Shown: in pieces, positions 42,386 through 49,590 of the stretch
Layout of the letters: the number at the start of each line of letters is the position of its first letter
Position numbering within the stretch: the first letter of the stretch is position 1
Assembly: GCA_020634615.1 (NCBI GenBank)
Contig: JACKBI010000007.1
Span: 254,788-318,787 of the forward strand
Length of the DNA stretch: 64,000 nucleotides
Direction of reading: 5' to 3'
Origin: Anaerolineales bacterium
Lineage (GTDB): Bacteria; Chloroflexota; Anaerolineae; JAAEKA01
The notes under the pieces: model-generated
Seen by the model: only the letters and a program-made list of their open reading frames with translations
What the model was told of the DNA's origin: nothing
Database searches by the model: none
Program-made: the position numbers and the translations under genes

Positions 42386-42678
42386 TTCTCGAAGCCGCAT
42401 ACCTGAACGTAATCGCTGGCCAGGAAGACGAGTTTGAGCGGGCTTTTGGTGGCGCAAAAGAGATCATTGCTTCGATGTCCGGATTTGTCGCGCTGGAGTT
42501 GCAACGCTGTATCGAAGCCCCGGGTCGCTATCTATTGCTTGTGCAGTGGTTGACTCTTGAAGACCACACAGTTGGCTTTCGAACGTCGCCCGAATACCAG
42601 CACTGGAAGGCGCTGTTGCATCATTTCTACGATCCGTTCCCGACTGTTGAACACTATGAAATGGTCTACACTGCCTGA
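42382..42678 (+). CDS. Antibiotic biosynthesis monooxygenase (ABM) domain protein
   Basis: 98 residues of the dimeric ABM ferredoxin-like fold: A-Y-L-N-V-I-A-G-Q-E-D-E-F-E-x-A-F, a central P-G-R-Y-L-L-L-V-Q-W and F-R-T-S-P-E-Y-Q-H-W-K near the end, with F-Y-D-P-F-P-T-V-E-H-Y at the terminus. Small proteins of this type act as monooxygenases, isomerases or heme-degrading enzymes; many have no known substrate. GTG 42382 is preferred for the AAAGGA 7 nt upstream; TTG 42364 is an alternative. The start overlaps the stop of the DinB remnant. Confidence 0.75.
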   Translation: MILEAAYLNVIAGQEDEFERAFGGAKEIIASMSGFVALELQRCIEAPGRYLLLVQWLTLEDHTVGFRTSPEYQHWKALLHHFYDPFPTVEHYEMVYTA

Positions 42679-42784
42679 GTACATAGCCTGCGCGACGTGT
42701 CGAGCTTTGACTGTGTGGTCGGACGAACTGGACACCCACGCCGAGCCCTGGAAGTTGTAAGGAGCTAGGCGGATTTGACAATGC

Positions 42785-42814
42785 TTGGCAAAGTCGGGCG
42801 AAATTTCGTATAAT
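42785..42814 (+). promoter_or_regulatory. Predicted strong promoter upstream of 42874
   Basis: TTGGCA (42785-42790), an 18-bp spacer and a perfect TATAAT (42809-42814), 60 bp before the next gene. Confidence 0.65.
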
Positions 42815-42873
42815 GTCAGGCAGGAAACGGTGATTTCAGAGGAGCCGCTGGGCTGAAGGAGATTAGCTGACAC

Positions 42874-43278
42874 ATGGCTTTCGAAGACGATTATCTGGAC
42901 GTGCTGCAAAACGTCGAGGCGGCCATCGTCGGTGTCTATCGCACCCGCCCGGAACTGGTTGACTACGACGTCGATGTCGTGCTGGCGGCTCTGGTGAAAG
43001 GCTATCAGGCCGAGCAGCGGCAACGCGAGAAGCCAGCGTTGCGCTTGACTGAGCTTCGGCAGGAACTGTATGATGCGGTCGGAGCGATGTGTGAGTGGCG
43101 GCTGGGACGTACGGAGTTCATAGACCCGAAGACCGACCAGCCCATGCCGGGGCCGCCACAGTTGACGATTGACGAGATCCTGGCGTGCCTCAAGCGCATT
43201 CGCACCTCTGTGAAGCGCTGGACAAAAGACGGCGGGCGACAGGGCTACCTGACGTTCATCGACAAGTTCATCGTCTAA
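42874..43278 (+). CDS. Hypothetical protein, 134 residues
   Basis: No family recognised. The first 40 residues look helical and acidic (F-E-D-D-Y-L-D-V-L-Q-N-V-E), with D-Y-D-V-D-V-V-L-A-A-L shortly after. A Pro-rich loop (D-Q-P-M-P-G-P-P-Q) at about 90 leads to a C-terminal helix and a conserved-looking W-T-K-D-G-G-R-Q-G-Y-L-T-F-I-D-K-F. No signal or membrane segment is present, so it is probably cytoplasmic. It has a near-consensus promoter and a GAAGGAG site, so it is a real gene. The following small frame starts 2 nt after its stop and was probably its operon partner. Confidence 0.6.
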   Translation: MAFEDDYLDVLQNVEAAIVGVYRTRPELVDYDVDVVLAALVKGYQAEQRQREKPALRLTELRQELYDAVGAMCEWRLGRTEFIDPKTDQPMPGPPQLTIDEILACLKRIRTSVKRWTKDGGRQGYLTFIDKFIV

Positions 43279-43279
43279 G

Positions 43280-43505
43280 ATGCGCCTTGTAACACCGTCA
43301 CCTGAATCACCAGCAGTTCACGCCGGCAGCCATCGACGATGTTATCGCGCGCGGCAAGCGGCGGGATTGGGCCGAGTTGCGCAGGGCATTGCTAGCGGAT
43401 CCCACGGTGCTAGACAAGGTGCTGCGCGCTTGTCAGGCGCACATTTCCGATCCCTATGCCCAGCGTTACCATTTCTGGAAACAACATGCCGAACGACATC
43501 TTTGA
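43280..43505 (+). pseudogene. Frameshifted small gene (about 75 codons)
   Basis: ATG 43280 opens a frame M-R-L-V-T-P-S-P-E-S. From about 43311 the protein-like signal continues in another frame: Q-Q-F-T-P-A-A-I-D-D-V-I-A-R-G-K-R-R-D-W, then D-P-Y-A-Q-R-Y-H-F-W and a TGA at 43503. Removing one base near 43310 would join them into one 75-residue protein. That second segment has no start of its own. Either the gene is broken or a base is wrong in the sequence. Confidence 0.55.
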
Positions 43506-43521
43506 AGACGAGGCATTGCTG

Positions 43522-43550
43522 TTGTAAACCAGAACACTTTGCTTTATAAT
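43522..43550 (+). promoter_or_regulatory. Predicted promoter of the brnT-brnA pair
   Basis: TTGTAA (43522-43527), a 17-bp spacer and a perfect TATAAT (43545-43550). The expected transcript start is only about 9 nt before the brnT ATG at 43566, so the mRNA would be nearly leaderless. Confidence 0.65.
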
Positions 43551-43565
43551 TGAACCAAGGCTCCC

Positions 43566-43850
43566 ATGAGTTTACGATTCCAGTGGAACGCTCAGAAAGC
43601 GGTCAGGAACGAGAGGAAACACCGTGTTACGTTCGCTGAAGCCGCAACCGTATTTCGAGATCCGCTAGCCGAAATCTTTGATGACGAAGAACACTCCGAA
43701 GAGGAATACCGAGAGATCATAATTGGTCGCTCGGACCGACTTCGTCTTATTGTCGTATCGTTCACAGAACGCGGTGATGTGATTCGAATTATCAGTGCCC
43801 GCAAGGCAGACCGAGAAGAATGTGAGGACTATGAAAACGCAAACCGATGA
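43566..43850 (+). CDS. brnT: BrnT-family toxin (RelE-like ribonuclease)
   Basis: 94 residues with the BrnT signature: F-Q-W-N-A-Q-K-A-V-R-N-E-R-K-H-R-V-T-F-A-E-A at the N-terminus, F-R-D-P-L-A near 31, then the G-R-S-x-R-L-R-L-I-V-V-S-F-T-E-R strand pair and R-I-I-S-A-R-K-A at the end. BrnT cleaves RNA and halts translation. The partner antitoxin gene overlaps its 3' end by 20 nt, the usual BrnT-BrnA order. The transcript leader appears very short. Confidence 0.85.
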   Translation: MSLRFQWNAQKAVRNERKHRVTFAEAATVFRDPLAEIFDDEEHSEEEYREIIIGRSDRLRLIVVSFTERGDVIRIISARKADREECEDYENANR

Positions 43851-44037
43851 GGAAATGAAAGAAGCAGACGAACTGCGCGAGCATTATAGCTTTGACTACA
43901 GTAAAGCCAAGCCCAATCGATTCGCAAGCCGCTTTAGCGAGGAAGCTATTGTGGTTGTGCTTGACCCGGATGTAGCGGCGGTGTTTACAACCTCGGAAGC
44001 CGCGAATCAAGCATTGCGAAGTCTGATAGCCGCATAG
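43831..44037 (+). CDS. BrnA-type antitoxin
   Basis: 68 residues, overlapping the toxin gene by 20 nt. It contains an acidic N-terminus (T-D-E-E-M-K-E-A-D-E-L), Y-D/S-F-D-Y-S-K-A-K-P-N-R-F near residue 20 and a C-terminal V-L-D-P-D-V-A-A-V-F, matching the antitoxins encoded beside brnT. It would bind and neutralise BrnT and repress their promoter. ATG 43831 follows GTGAGG. Confidence 0.75.
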   Translation: MKTQTDEEMKEADELREHYSFDYSKAKPNRFASRFSEEAIVVVLDPDVAAVFTTSEAANQALRSLIAA

Positions 44038-44427
44038 CACAGGTCAGGGTTGTGGTGCGAGGTTTTGTTTAGCATGGTTTCATGGCTGACCCGACTTATT
44101 GCTGGATTGAAGCCTGTTGCAAGTAGAATGCCCGTCGCCGGTTTGGAGACCTGCTAAAGAAGAACAGCACGGATACTTGCTCCGACTTGTGCTAGCGCGT
44201 CATGATTGTTGGCCTGGCAGGTATCGGAACGGATGTGTCTGGGCTATGGCGTCTGCCCTGGTGTCGCAGGTCTGTGTCTCGGGCGAAGGGATCTTGCCGT
44301 CATAGACTTGGATTGGGTCGCCGTCGGCTTCATCTCACCTACATTTTCATAGGAGTTGTGCTCCAAACGATCAGGTTCTCCTGGTTAATTGGGATAATCA
44401 TGCCTACGGAAGGCCTAGGGAAGGAAC
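44038..44427. other. 390-bp gap without recognised features
   Basis: I see no convincing gene, tRNA or long repeat. The composition is less GC-rich than the surroundings. A GATAAT at 44393-44398 could be a -10 box for the gene at 44428, but no good -35 is visible. Confidence 0.5.
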
Positions 44428-44973
44428 ATGGCAACAAGGTTAGTCAGTGTCACGTGCCCAGTTTGCGATGGCGGCGGAAGAGCAATTGCAGATCTGATTA
44501 CTTGTGGTAATTGCAACGGAAGGGGCACAGTACAAGAAGAAATCGTCATTCGTGAACGTCGTGATACAGGCGATGCAGGGGGCGGCTGTGTTATTGCGTT
44601 GCTGATATTCGCTGTTGTATCGGTGTTGGTGCTTGCTTACGCAGTTTTGAGAGCATTTCTAGAACTGCTATTGACGCAAGAAGGTAGGTCAAAGCTGGGA
44701 AAGCTGGCGCTTTTCGTCATACTAGCACTTGTAGTTGTTGGAATTGCGAAGCTGGCCATAGATCCCGAACATACGTTGGCTGACCTTGGATTGGTGAGTC
44801 ACACTTCGATTTGGTATGATGCAACGTTTCACGAGATCATACCGAGACCCTACAATTTTGCGTTATTGTTGCTTTCTTTAATCCCATTTGCGGTGCTATG
44901 TTGGGGACAAACCAACCATCGATGGCTTACGGAATCGTTTCAATGCATTGGATCTTCTGTCAAGTATGTTTGA
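44428..44973 (+). CDS. Membrane protein with N-terminal DnaJ-type zinc finger
   Basis: 181 residues. The N-terminus has C-P-V-C-D-G-G-G and C-G-N-C-N-G-R-G, the C-x-x-C-x-G-x-G repeat pair that binds one zinc in DnaJ. Three hydrophobic stretches follow at about 52-76, 90-110 and 142-160. The full-length J domain is absent, so it is not a co-chaperone of the usual type. Codon and base composition are more AT-rich than the neighbouring genes, suggesting transfer. A GGAAGGAAC site precedes the ATG. Function unknown. Confidence 0.65.
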   Translation: MATRLVSVTCPVCDGGGRAIADLITCGNCNGRGTVQEEIVIRERRDTGDAGGGCVIALLIFAVVSVLVLAYAVLRAFLELLLTQEGRSKLGKLALFVILALVVVGIAKLAIDPEHTLADLGLVSHTSIWYDATFHEIIPRPYNFALLLLSLIPFAVLCWGQTNHRWLTESFQCIGSSVKYV

Positions 44974-45225
44974 TAGCCTCGGGCAAGGCTGGAACCTTCT
45001 AGCGGGTATTTTTGACTTCTAGCAATATCTGTTGGCGAGGGTGCTGCTGTGCGCCAAATTAGGCTGCTTGGTCCTGCGAGCGATTGAAGGCACAATCTCG
45101 GGTTTGAGAAGTTGGAGTTGTGACCAAAAAAATGCTACCCTAATCTGATAGTCTGCCGATGTGTCGCGACGGGTAGAAAACAATTGGGATTGGCGATCTG
45201 TCGATCCGCTACATGATGCGGTTCT

Positions 45226-46890
45226 TTACTTATCGACTTCCTCCTCCCGCAACTGCCGCCGCAGGATCTTGCCGATCATGCTCTTGGGCAGCTCTGAGCG
45301 GAACTCCACTTCGGACGGCACTTTGTAGGCGACCAGATGCTCGCGGAAGTAGGCCTTGAACTCGTCGGTGGTGGCCGTCTCACCCTCCTTGAGCACGATG
45401 AAGACTTTGATGCGCTCCCCCTTGCGTTCGTCGGGGATGCCGACGCAGATGCCTTCCATTACCTTGGGATGCAACGCGATCAGTTCGTCGATCTCGCGCG
45501 GGAAGACGTTGAAGCCGCCGACGATGATCAGCTCCTTCTTGCGGTCGGTGATGTAGAAGTAGCCGTCCTCGTCCATGTGGCCGATGTCGCCGGTGAACAG
45601 CCAGCCGTCTTTGATGGTCTCAGCCGTGTCGTCGGGTCGATTGAAGTACCCCAGCATCAGCGTCGGGCTGCGCAGGACGATCTCACCCGTCTCGCCCGGC
45701 GGCAAATCCGTTGTCCCGTCCAGCGACACGATCTTGCAGTCCACATCGGGGAAGGGCAGGCCGATGCTGCCCAGCTTGTGCTGCCCGTGGAACGGGTTGG
45801 CCATGATCCCGGTCACCGATTCGGTCAGCCCGTAGCCCTCGATCAGGCGCGCGCCGGACCGCTGCTCGAACTCGTCCTTGATCCCCTTGGTCAGCGGCGC
45901 GGCGCCGACGAAGATACCCTTGACGCTGCGCAGATCGTATTTGTCCACATCGGGCACGTTGGAGAAGGCCACGAACATGGTCGGCACGCCGATGAAGAAG
46001 GTCGGCTTGAACTTCTGCACCGCCTCGAGCACCGCCTTGGCCTGGAAGCGCGGCATCAGCACCGTCTCCGCGCCGGCCAGAAAGACCGCGTTCATGGTGA
46101 CGCTCATGCCCAGTCCGTGGAACAGCGGCAGCACGGCCAGCATGCGCCCCTCGGCGTCCAGATTGACCCAGGCCTGCAACTGGTGGGCGTTGGCGACCAG
46201 CGCGTAGTGCGACAACATGATCCCCTTGGCGACGCCGGTGGTGCCGCCGCTGTAGATCAACACCGCCATGTCGTCGGGGTCTACCGGCTCGGCCTGCCAG
46301 CCGGCCGGCAGCGGCTGCTTCAGCAGGTCGGTCAGGTTGACCAGCGGCGCGGCCTTGCCGGCCTTGATTTCGCCGCGCTCCTTCAGCCCTGAGGCGAGAC
46401 CCATGGGGAAGGGCAGGAAATCGGCCAGCCGCGCGTAGATCACCCGCTTGACCGTCGTCTGCGGCAGCAGGCCGGCCACCTTCTCCAGGAACATGGGGAT
46501 CGTGACTACCGTTTCGGCGCCCGAGTCGCTGAGGTGGAAGGTCAGCTCGCGCTCGGTGTAGAGCGGGTTGAGCGGCACGATCACCGCGCCCGCCTTGAGG
46601 ATGCCGTAGTAGGCGATGATGAACTGGGGCGAGTTGGGTAATAACAGCGCCACCCGGTCGCCTTTCGTCACGCCCTGCCCTTGCAGCGCAGCCGCGAAAT
46701 GGTCCGACGCGTCTTTGAGCGACCGGTAGCTGTAGCCTTTGCCAAAGAAGGTGGCGCAGCGCGTTGTGGGCGTGCGCTCTGCCGCGTCGTCCAGCAGCCG
46801 GTAGAGTGGGATGTGCGGGTAGTCGAGATGCTGCGGCACATTGGCATCGTAGTGCTGAAGCCAGGGCTGATTGGTGTTAAATGGGGGCAT
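45226..46890 (-). CDS. Long-chain fatty acid-CoA ligase (acyl-CoA synthetase)
   Basis: 554 residues, normal for the family. Visible motifs: I-Y-S-G-G-T-T-G-V-A-K-G (phosphate loop) at about 215, the linker G-Y-G-L-T-E-S near 345, D-G-W-L-F-T-G-D-I-G near 425, D-R-K-K-E-L-I-I-V-G-G-F-N-V-F-P at about 445 and P-K-S-M-I-G-K-I-L-R-R near the end with the catalytic Lys. It activates fatty acids with ATP and CoA. It stands alone on the minus strand, with repeat-filled intergenic DNA upstream. AAAGGAAC precedes the ATG. Confidence 0.92.
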   Translation of the reverse strand: MPPFNTNQPWLQHYDANVPQHLDYPHIPLYRLLDDAAERTPTTRCATFFGKGYSYRSLKDASDHFAAALQGQGVTKGDRVALLLPNSPQFIIAYYGILKAGAVIVPLNPLYTERELTFHLSDSGAETVVTIPMFLEKVAGLLPQTTVKRVIYARLADFLPFPMGLASGLKERGEIKAGKAAPLVNLTDLLKQPLPAGWQAEPVDPDDMAVLIYSGGTTGVAKGIMLSHYALVANAHQLQAWVNLDAEGRMLAVLPLFHGLGMSVTMNAVFLAGAETVLMPRFQAKAVLEAVQKFKPTFFIGVPTMFVAFSNVPDVDKYDLRSVKGIFVGAAPLTKGIKDEFEQRSGARLIEGYGLTESVTGIMANPFHGQHKLGSIGLPFPDVDCKIVSLDGTTDLPPGETGEIVLRSPTLMLGYFNRPDDTAETIKDGWLFTGDIGHMDEDGYFYITDRKKELIIVGGFNVFPREIDELIALHPKVMEGICVGIPDERKGERIKVFIVLKEGETATTDEFKAYFREHLVAYKVPSEVEFRSELPKSMIGKILRRQLREEEVDK

Positions 46891-46945
46891 GGTCTTTGTT
46901 CCTTTGTTCCCTATGAGAATCGTACCTTCTCACCAAGGCGGCGCC

Positions 46946-47002
46946 GCTGTGGCCGGTCTCCGACCGAGCCACCAGTGGACTCGGTCGGAGACCGGCCACA
47001 GC
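46946..47002. repeat. Perfect 23-bp inverted repeat upstream of the acyl-CoA ligase gene
   Basis: Left arm 46946-46968 (begins GCTGTGGCCGGTCTCC) and right arm 46980-47002 are exact complements around an 11-nt centre that can itself pair CCA/TGG. The left arm plus CCAC recurs at 49519-49545. Confidence 0.9.
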
Positions 47003-47042
47003 CACGGAAAATTGAGAAGCTGTTTGAAACGGTCGGCCATTC

Positions 47043-47131
47043 AGACTTCGGAAGTTGCCGGGTCAACACGAGGGACTTGTTCAAGCTGTTACGGGCCAGT
47101 TGTGACGAACAATCGGCGACTTCCGAAGTCT
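47043..47131. repeat. 18-bp inverted repeat (one wobble)
   Basis: Left arm AGACTTCGGAAGTTGCCG (47043-47060) and right arm CGGCGACTTCCGAAGTCT (47114-47131). Each arm itself contains the short palindrome ACTTCGGAAGT or its near copy. An outer TGTTTGA/TCAAACA pair extends the structure. It lies directly upstream of the repeat at 46946-47002, between two minus-strand genes. Confidence 0.8.
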
Positions 47132-47182
47132 CATCAAACAACCTCAGAGAAGCTACAACTGGACGAATTCAGAAAAAGTCGG

Positions 47183-48013
47183 TCAACTGCCGGCCGCCGG
47201 CGCCTCTTGCTGCACCACATGCACCGTTTGCTGCGGGAACGGGATGGTGATGCCCTCCTGGTCGAAGCGCAGCTTGACCTGCTCGCGCAGATCGTTTTGC
47301 ACGTTCCAGTAGTCTTCGGAGGCAACGGCGGCGCGCACGCTCAGGTTCACGCTGTTGTCGCCCAGCTCGGCGACCAGAACTTGCAGCGGCGGATCGGCGA
47401 GGATGCGCGGGTCAGCTGCTGCCACTTCCTGGATCAAGCGCCGCGCCTGGGCGATGTCGTCCTCGTAGCCGATGCCAAAGACCAGATCGGTGCGCAGCAC
47501 ATGCTTCTTGGTGTAGTTGACAATGCCGCTCTGCTGGATCTCCCCGTTGGGCAGGACGACGACCTTGTTGTCCCAGCGCACCAGCACGGTGGAGAAAAGC
47601 TGGATCTCCTCGACCACCGCCGTGATGCCCCTGGTTTCGATCAGGTCGCCGACCTGAAACGGCTTGAACAGCAGGAAGTTGACGGCCGCGGCCAGATCGC
47701 GCAGCGACTGCTGCAAGGCCAGCCCCAGCAGCAGCAGCACGACGGCTGCAACGGCCAGCACCGAGGTCGCCGGCACCCCGAGGACGATCAAGGCGACCAT
47801 CAAGGTCACAATCCACACGCCGTAATAGGTCAGCGTGGTGAACAGCGACTCCATCGACGGCGTCAGGGTGACGCGCTTCAACGAATGCGCCAGCCAAATG
47901 CGACTACGGCGGGCCAGCCATCGGCCGGCGATCATAACCAGCAGCGCGGCGCCAATATGCAGCGCGGCGCCCAACACGTCCCTCAAGATAGTTTCAGGTA
48001 GTACGATCTCCAT
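47183..48013 (-). CDS. Small-conductance mechanosensitive channel (MscS family)
   Basis: 276 residues. Three membrane helices lie in the first 130 residues, the third being the pore helix ending G-L-A-L-Q-Q-S-L-R-D-L-A-A. The family beta-domain motif follows, F-Q-V-G-D-L-I-E-T-R-G, then R-W-D-N-K-V-V-V-L-P-N-G, and a C-terminal alpha/beta domain. It opens under membrane tension to relieve osmotic shock. It is slightly shorter than E. coli MscS. The stop lies close to the inverted repeats at 46946-47131. Confidence 0.85.
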   Translation of the reverse strand: MEIVLPETILRDVLGAALHIGAALLVMIAGRWLARRSRIWLAHSLKRVTLTPSMESLFTTLTYYGVWIVTLMVALIVLGVPATSVLAVAAVVLLLLGLALQQSLRDLAAAVNFLLFKPFQVGDLIETRGITAVVEEIQLFSTVLVRWDNKVVVLPNGEIQQSGIVNYTKKHVLRTDLVFGIGYEDDIAQARRLIQEVAAADPRILADPPLQVLVAELGDNSVNLSVRAAVASEDYWNVQNDLREQVKLRFDQEGITIPFPQQTVHVVQQEAPAAGS

Positions 48014-48050
48014 ACCGATTCGGCGTCATCCTTTCATTATGTGCGGCGTG

Positions 48051-48767
48051 CTATGCGTAGCCGCGTTGTCGCGCTTCGTCCAGAATGGCGGCGGTCGCGG
48101 TGGCGCCGACGCGTGTCACGCCCAGCTCGCGCACGCGCAGCAGGTCGTCCAGCGTGCGCACGCCGCCGGCTGCCTTGATCTGCACCCATGGTGCGCAATG
48201 GCGGCGCATCAGCGCCAAATCGTAGTCGGTCGCGCCGGCGTAGTTGTACGAGCCGTCGGGCTGCTTGACGAACCCGTAGCCGGTGGAGGTCTTGGCGAAC
48301 GCCACGCCCAGCTCGCTGCATGTGCGGCAAAGCTGGATCTTGACGCGGTCGTCGGACAGGTAGTCGTTCTCGAAGATCACCTTGAGCAGCCCGCCCGCGC
48401 TGGTTGCCAGGTCGTTGAGCAGTCGGATCTCGTCACTGACGTAGTCCCAGTCCTCGCCCAGCACCTTGCCGATGTTGACAACCATGTCCAGCTCACGCGC
48501 GCCGTCGTTGATTGCCAGCTCGGCTTCTTGCAGCTTGACCGCCGTTCTGCTGTTGCCGTGCGGAAAACCGACCACCGTGCCGACAGCGACATCCGAACCG
48601 AGCAGTTCCTGGCAGGCCAGCGTCACGGCGTAGGGCTTGATGCACACCGACGCGACATCGTAATGGCGTGCAAGATCGCAACCCGCAAGCAGGTCGGCCT
48701 CGGTCATTGTCGGATGCAACAGCGAGTGGTCGATCATTTTTGCGAGGGAGTGGAGGGGTGGGGGCAT
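48051..48767 (-). CDS. deoC: Deoxyribose-phosphate aldolase
   Basis: 238 residues, a TIM-barrel class I aldolase. It shows V-G-T-V-V-G-F-P-H-G-N at about 62, E-L-D-M-V-V-N-I-G near 92, V-I-F-E-N-D-Y-L near 130, F-A-K-T-S-T-G-Y-G (Schiff-base Lys) near 155 and I-K-A-A-G-G-V-R-T (second active-site Lys) near 190. It splits deoxyribose 5-phosphate to glyceraldehyde 3-phosphate and acetaldehyde in nucleoside salvage. No other deo genes adjoin. Confidence 0.92.
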   Translation of the reverse strand: MPPPLHSLAKMIDHSLLHPTMTEADLLAGCDLARHYDVASVCIKPYAVTLACQELLGSDVAVGTVVGFPHGNSRTAVKLQEAELAINDGARELDMVVNIGKVLGEDWDYVSDEIRLLNDLATSAGGLLKVIFENDYLSDDRVKIQLCRTCSELGVAFAKTSTGYGFVKQPDGSYNYAGATDYDLALMRRHCAPWVQIKAAGGVRTLDDLLRVRELGVTRVGATATAAILDEARQRGYA

Positions 48768-48896
48768 GGTTTGTTAGTGCGTTAGTGCGTTAGTTGGGAA
48801 CCGCGGATCGGGAGAAAGGCGCGGATTGGTGCCGCAATCTGCTATCAGCTATCGGCCATCAGCCACCTGCAACGTGCCACTTGCCGCCTGCCACTC

Positions 48897-49418
48897 TTAC
48901 CGTCGAAACAGGCCGAGCTGGATCAGGATGCCGACGGCGATCAGCAGGATCAGCGCGACGCTGAAGAGCGTGGGCGAGAGTGGAAACATGCCGCCGAATC
49001 CGGTCATCACCACGTACGCGCCGATGATGGCTGACAGGATGATCAGGCCGAGGTTGAACAGCTTGTAGAGCAGAAACGCGCCGACTGCACCGCCGACGAT
49101 GAAGACAGCCACGGCCATCCAGGTCTCAGTGAGCAGGTTGCTGGTCATTCCGCCCAGCAGCAGGTTCAACGCTACACCGCCGGCCAGGAAACCGACCAGC
49201 CCGATCAGCGCCCTCTGGAAGACGACTAACAACAGCGCGCCGCCGAATGCCAGCGCAAAAGCGATAATCAGGCCCGTTGTCTCCGGTTCGTTGGGCAAAA
49301 ACAAGTCTGCCAGATACAGCCCGGCGACGAACCCCATGGTCGCGGCCAGCAGCCAGTACAGCTTGCGACCCGCGAACAGCAGCGCGCTGCCCAACACCAG
49401 TTCAATCAGTGAAAGCAC
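48897..49418 (-). CDS. DUF4203-type polytopic membrane protein
   Basis: 173 residues with six or seven hydrophobic helices covering almost the whole chain. The N-terminal half has the pattern F-A-G-R-K-L-Y-W-L-L-A-A-T-M-G-F-V-A-G-L found in DUF4203 proteins, and the second half repeats a similar G-A-Y-V-V-M-T-G-F-G-G element. Function is unknown. A region of short low-complexity repeats lies downstream (48770-48895) and dispersed repeats upstream (49470-49590). Confidence 0.6.
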   Translation of the reverse strand: MLSLIELVLGSALLFAGRKLYWLLAATMGFVAGLYLADLFLPNEPETTGLIIAFALAFGGALLLVVFQRALIGLVGFLAGGVALNLLLGGMTSNLLTETWMAVAVFIVGGAVGAFLLYKLFNLGLIILSAIIGAYVVMTGFGGMFPLSPTLFSVALILLIAVGILIQLGLFRR

Positions 49419-49469
49419 AAGTCTCCTCAGTTCCTAACTCTGCTGCAGCCGGCCATCGACCACTCCGCT

Positions 49470-49590
49470 GCGGCCGGCCCATTAGCCTCTCCGCCGTGGC
49501 CGGTCCACTAACCTCTCCGCTGTGGCCGGTCTCCGACCGAGCCACCCGCTGTCCGTCACACTGCTCTTGCCGGTCTCCGACCGAGCCACT
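49470..49590. repeat. Cluster of dispersed TGTGGCCGGTC repeats
   Basis: A full half-element GCTGTGGCCGGTCTCCGACC... lies at 49519-49545, a second at about 49567-49590 (TTGCCGGTCTCCGACCGAGC), and two shortened copies with CCGTGGCCGGTCC/GCGGCCGGCCC before them. The same half-element builds the palindrome at 46946-47002. Confidence 0.85.

Noticed and set aside
45337..46392. 351-codon plus-strand open frame
   Set aside because: Antisense to the acyl-CoA ligase gene, whose motifs are complete; the plus-strand product is His/Val/Arg-rich and unrecognisable.
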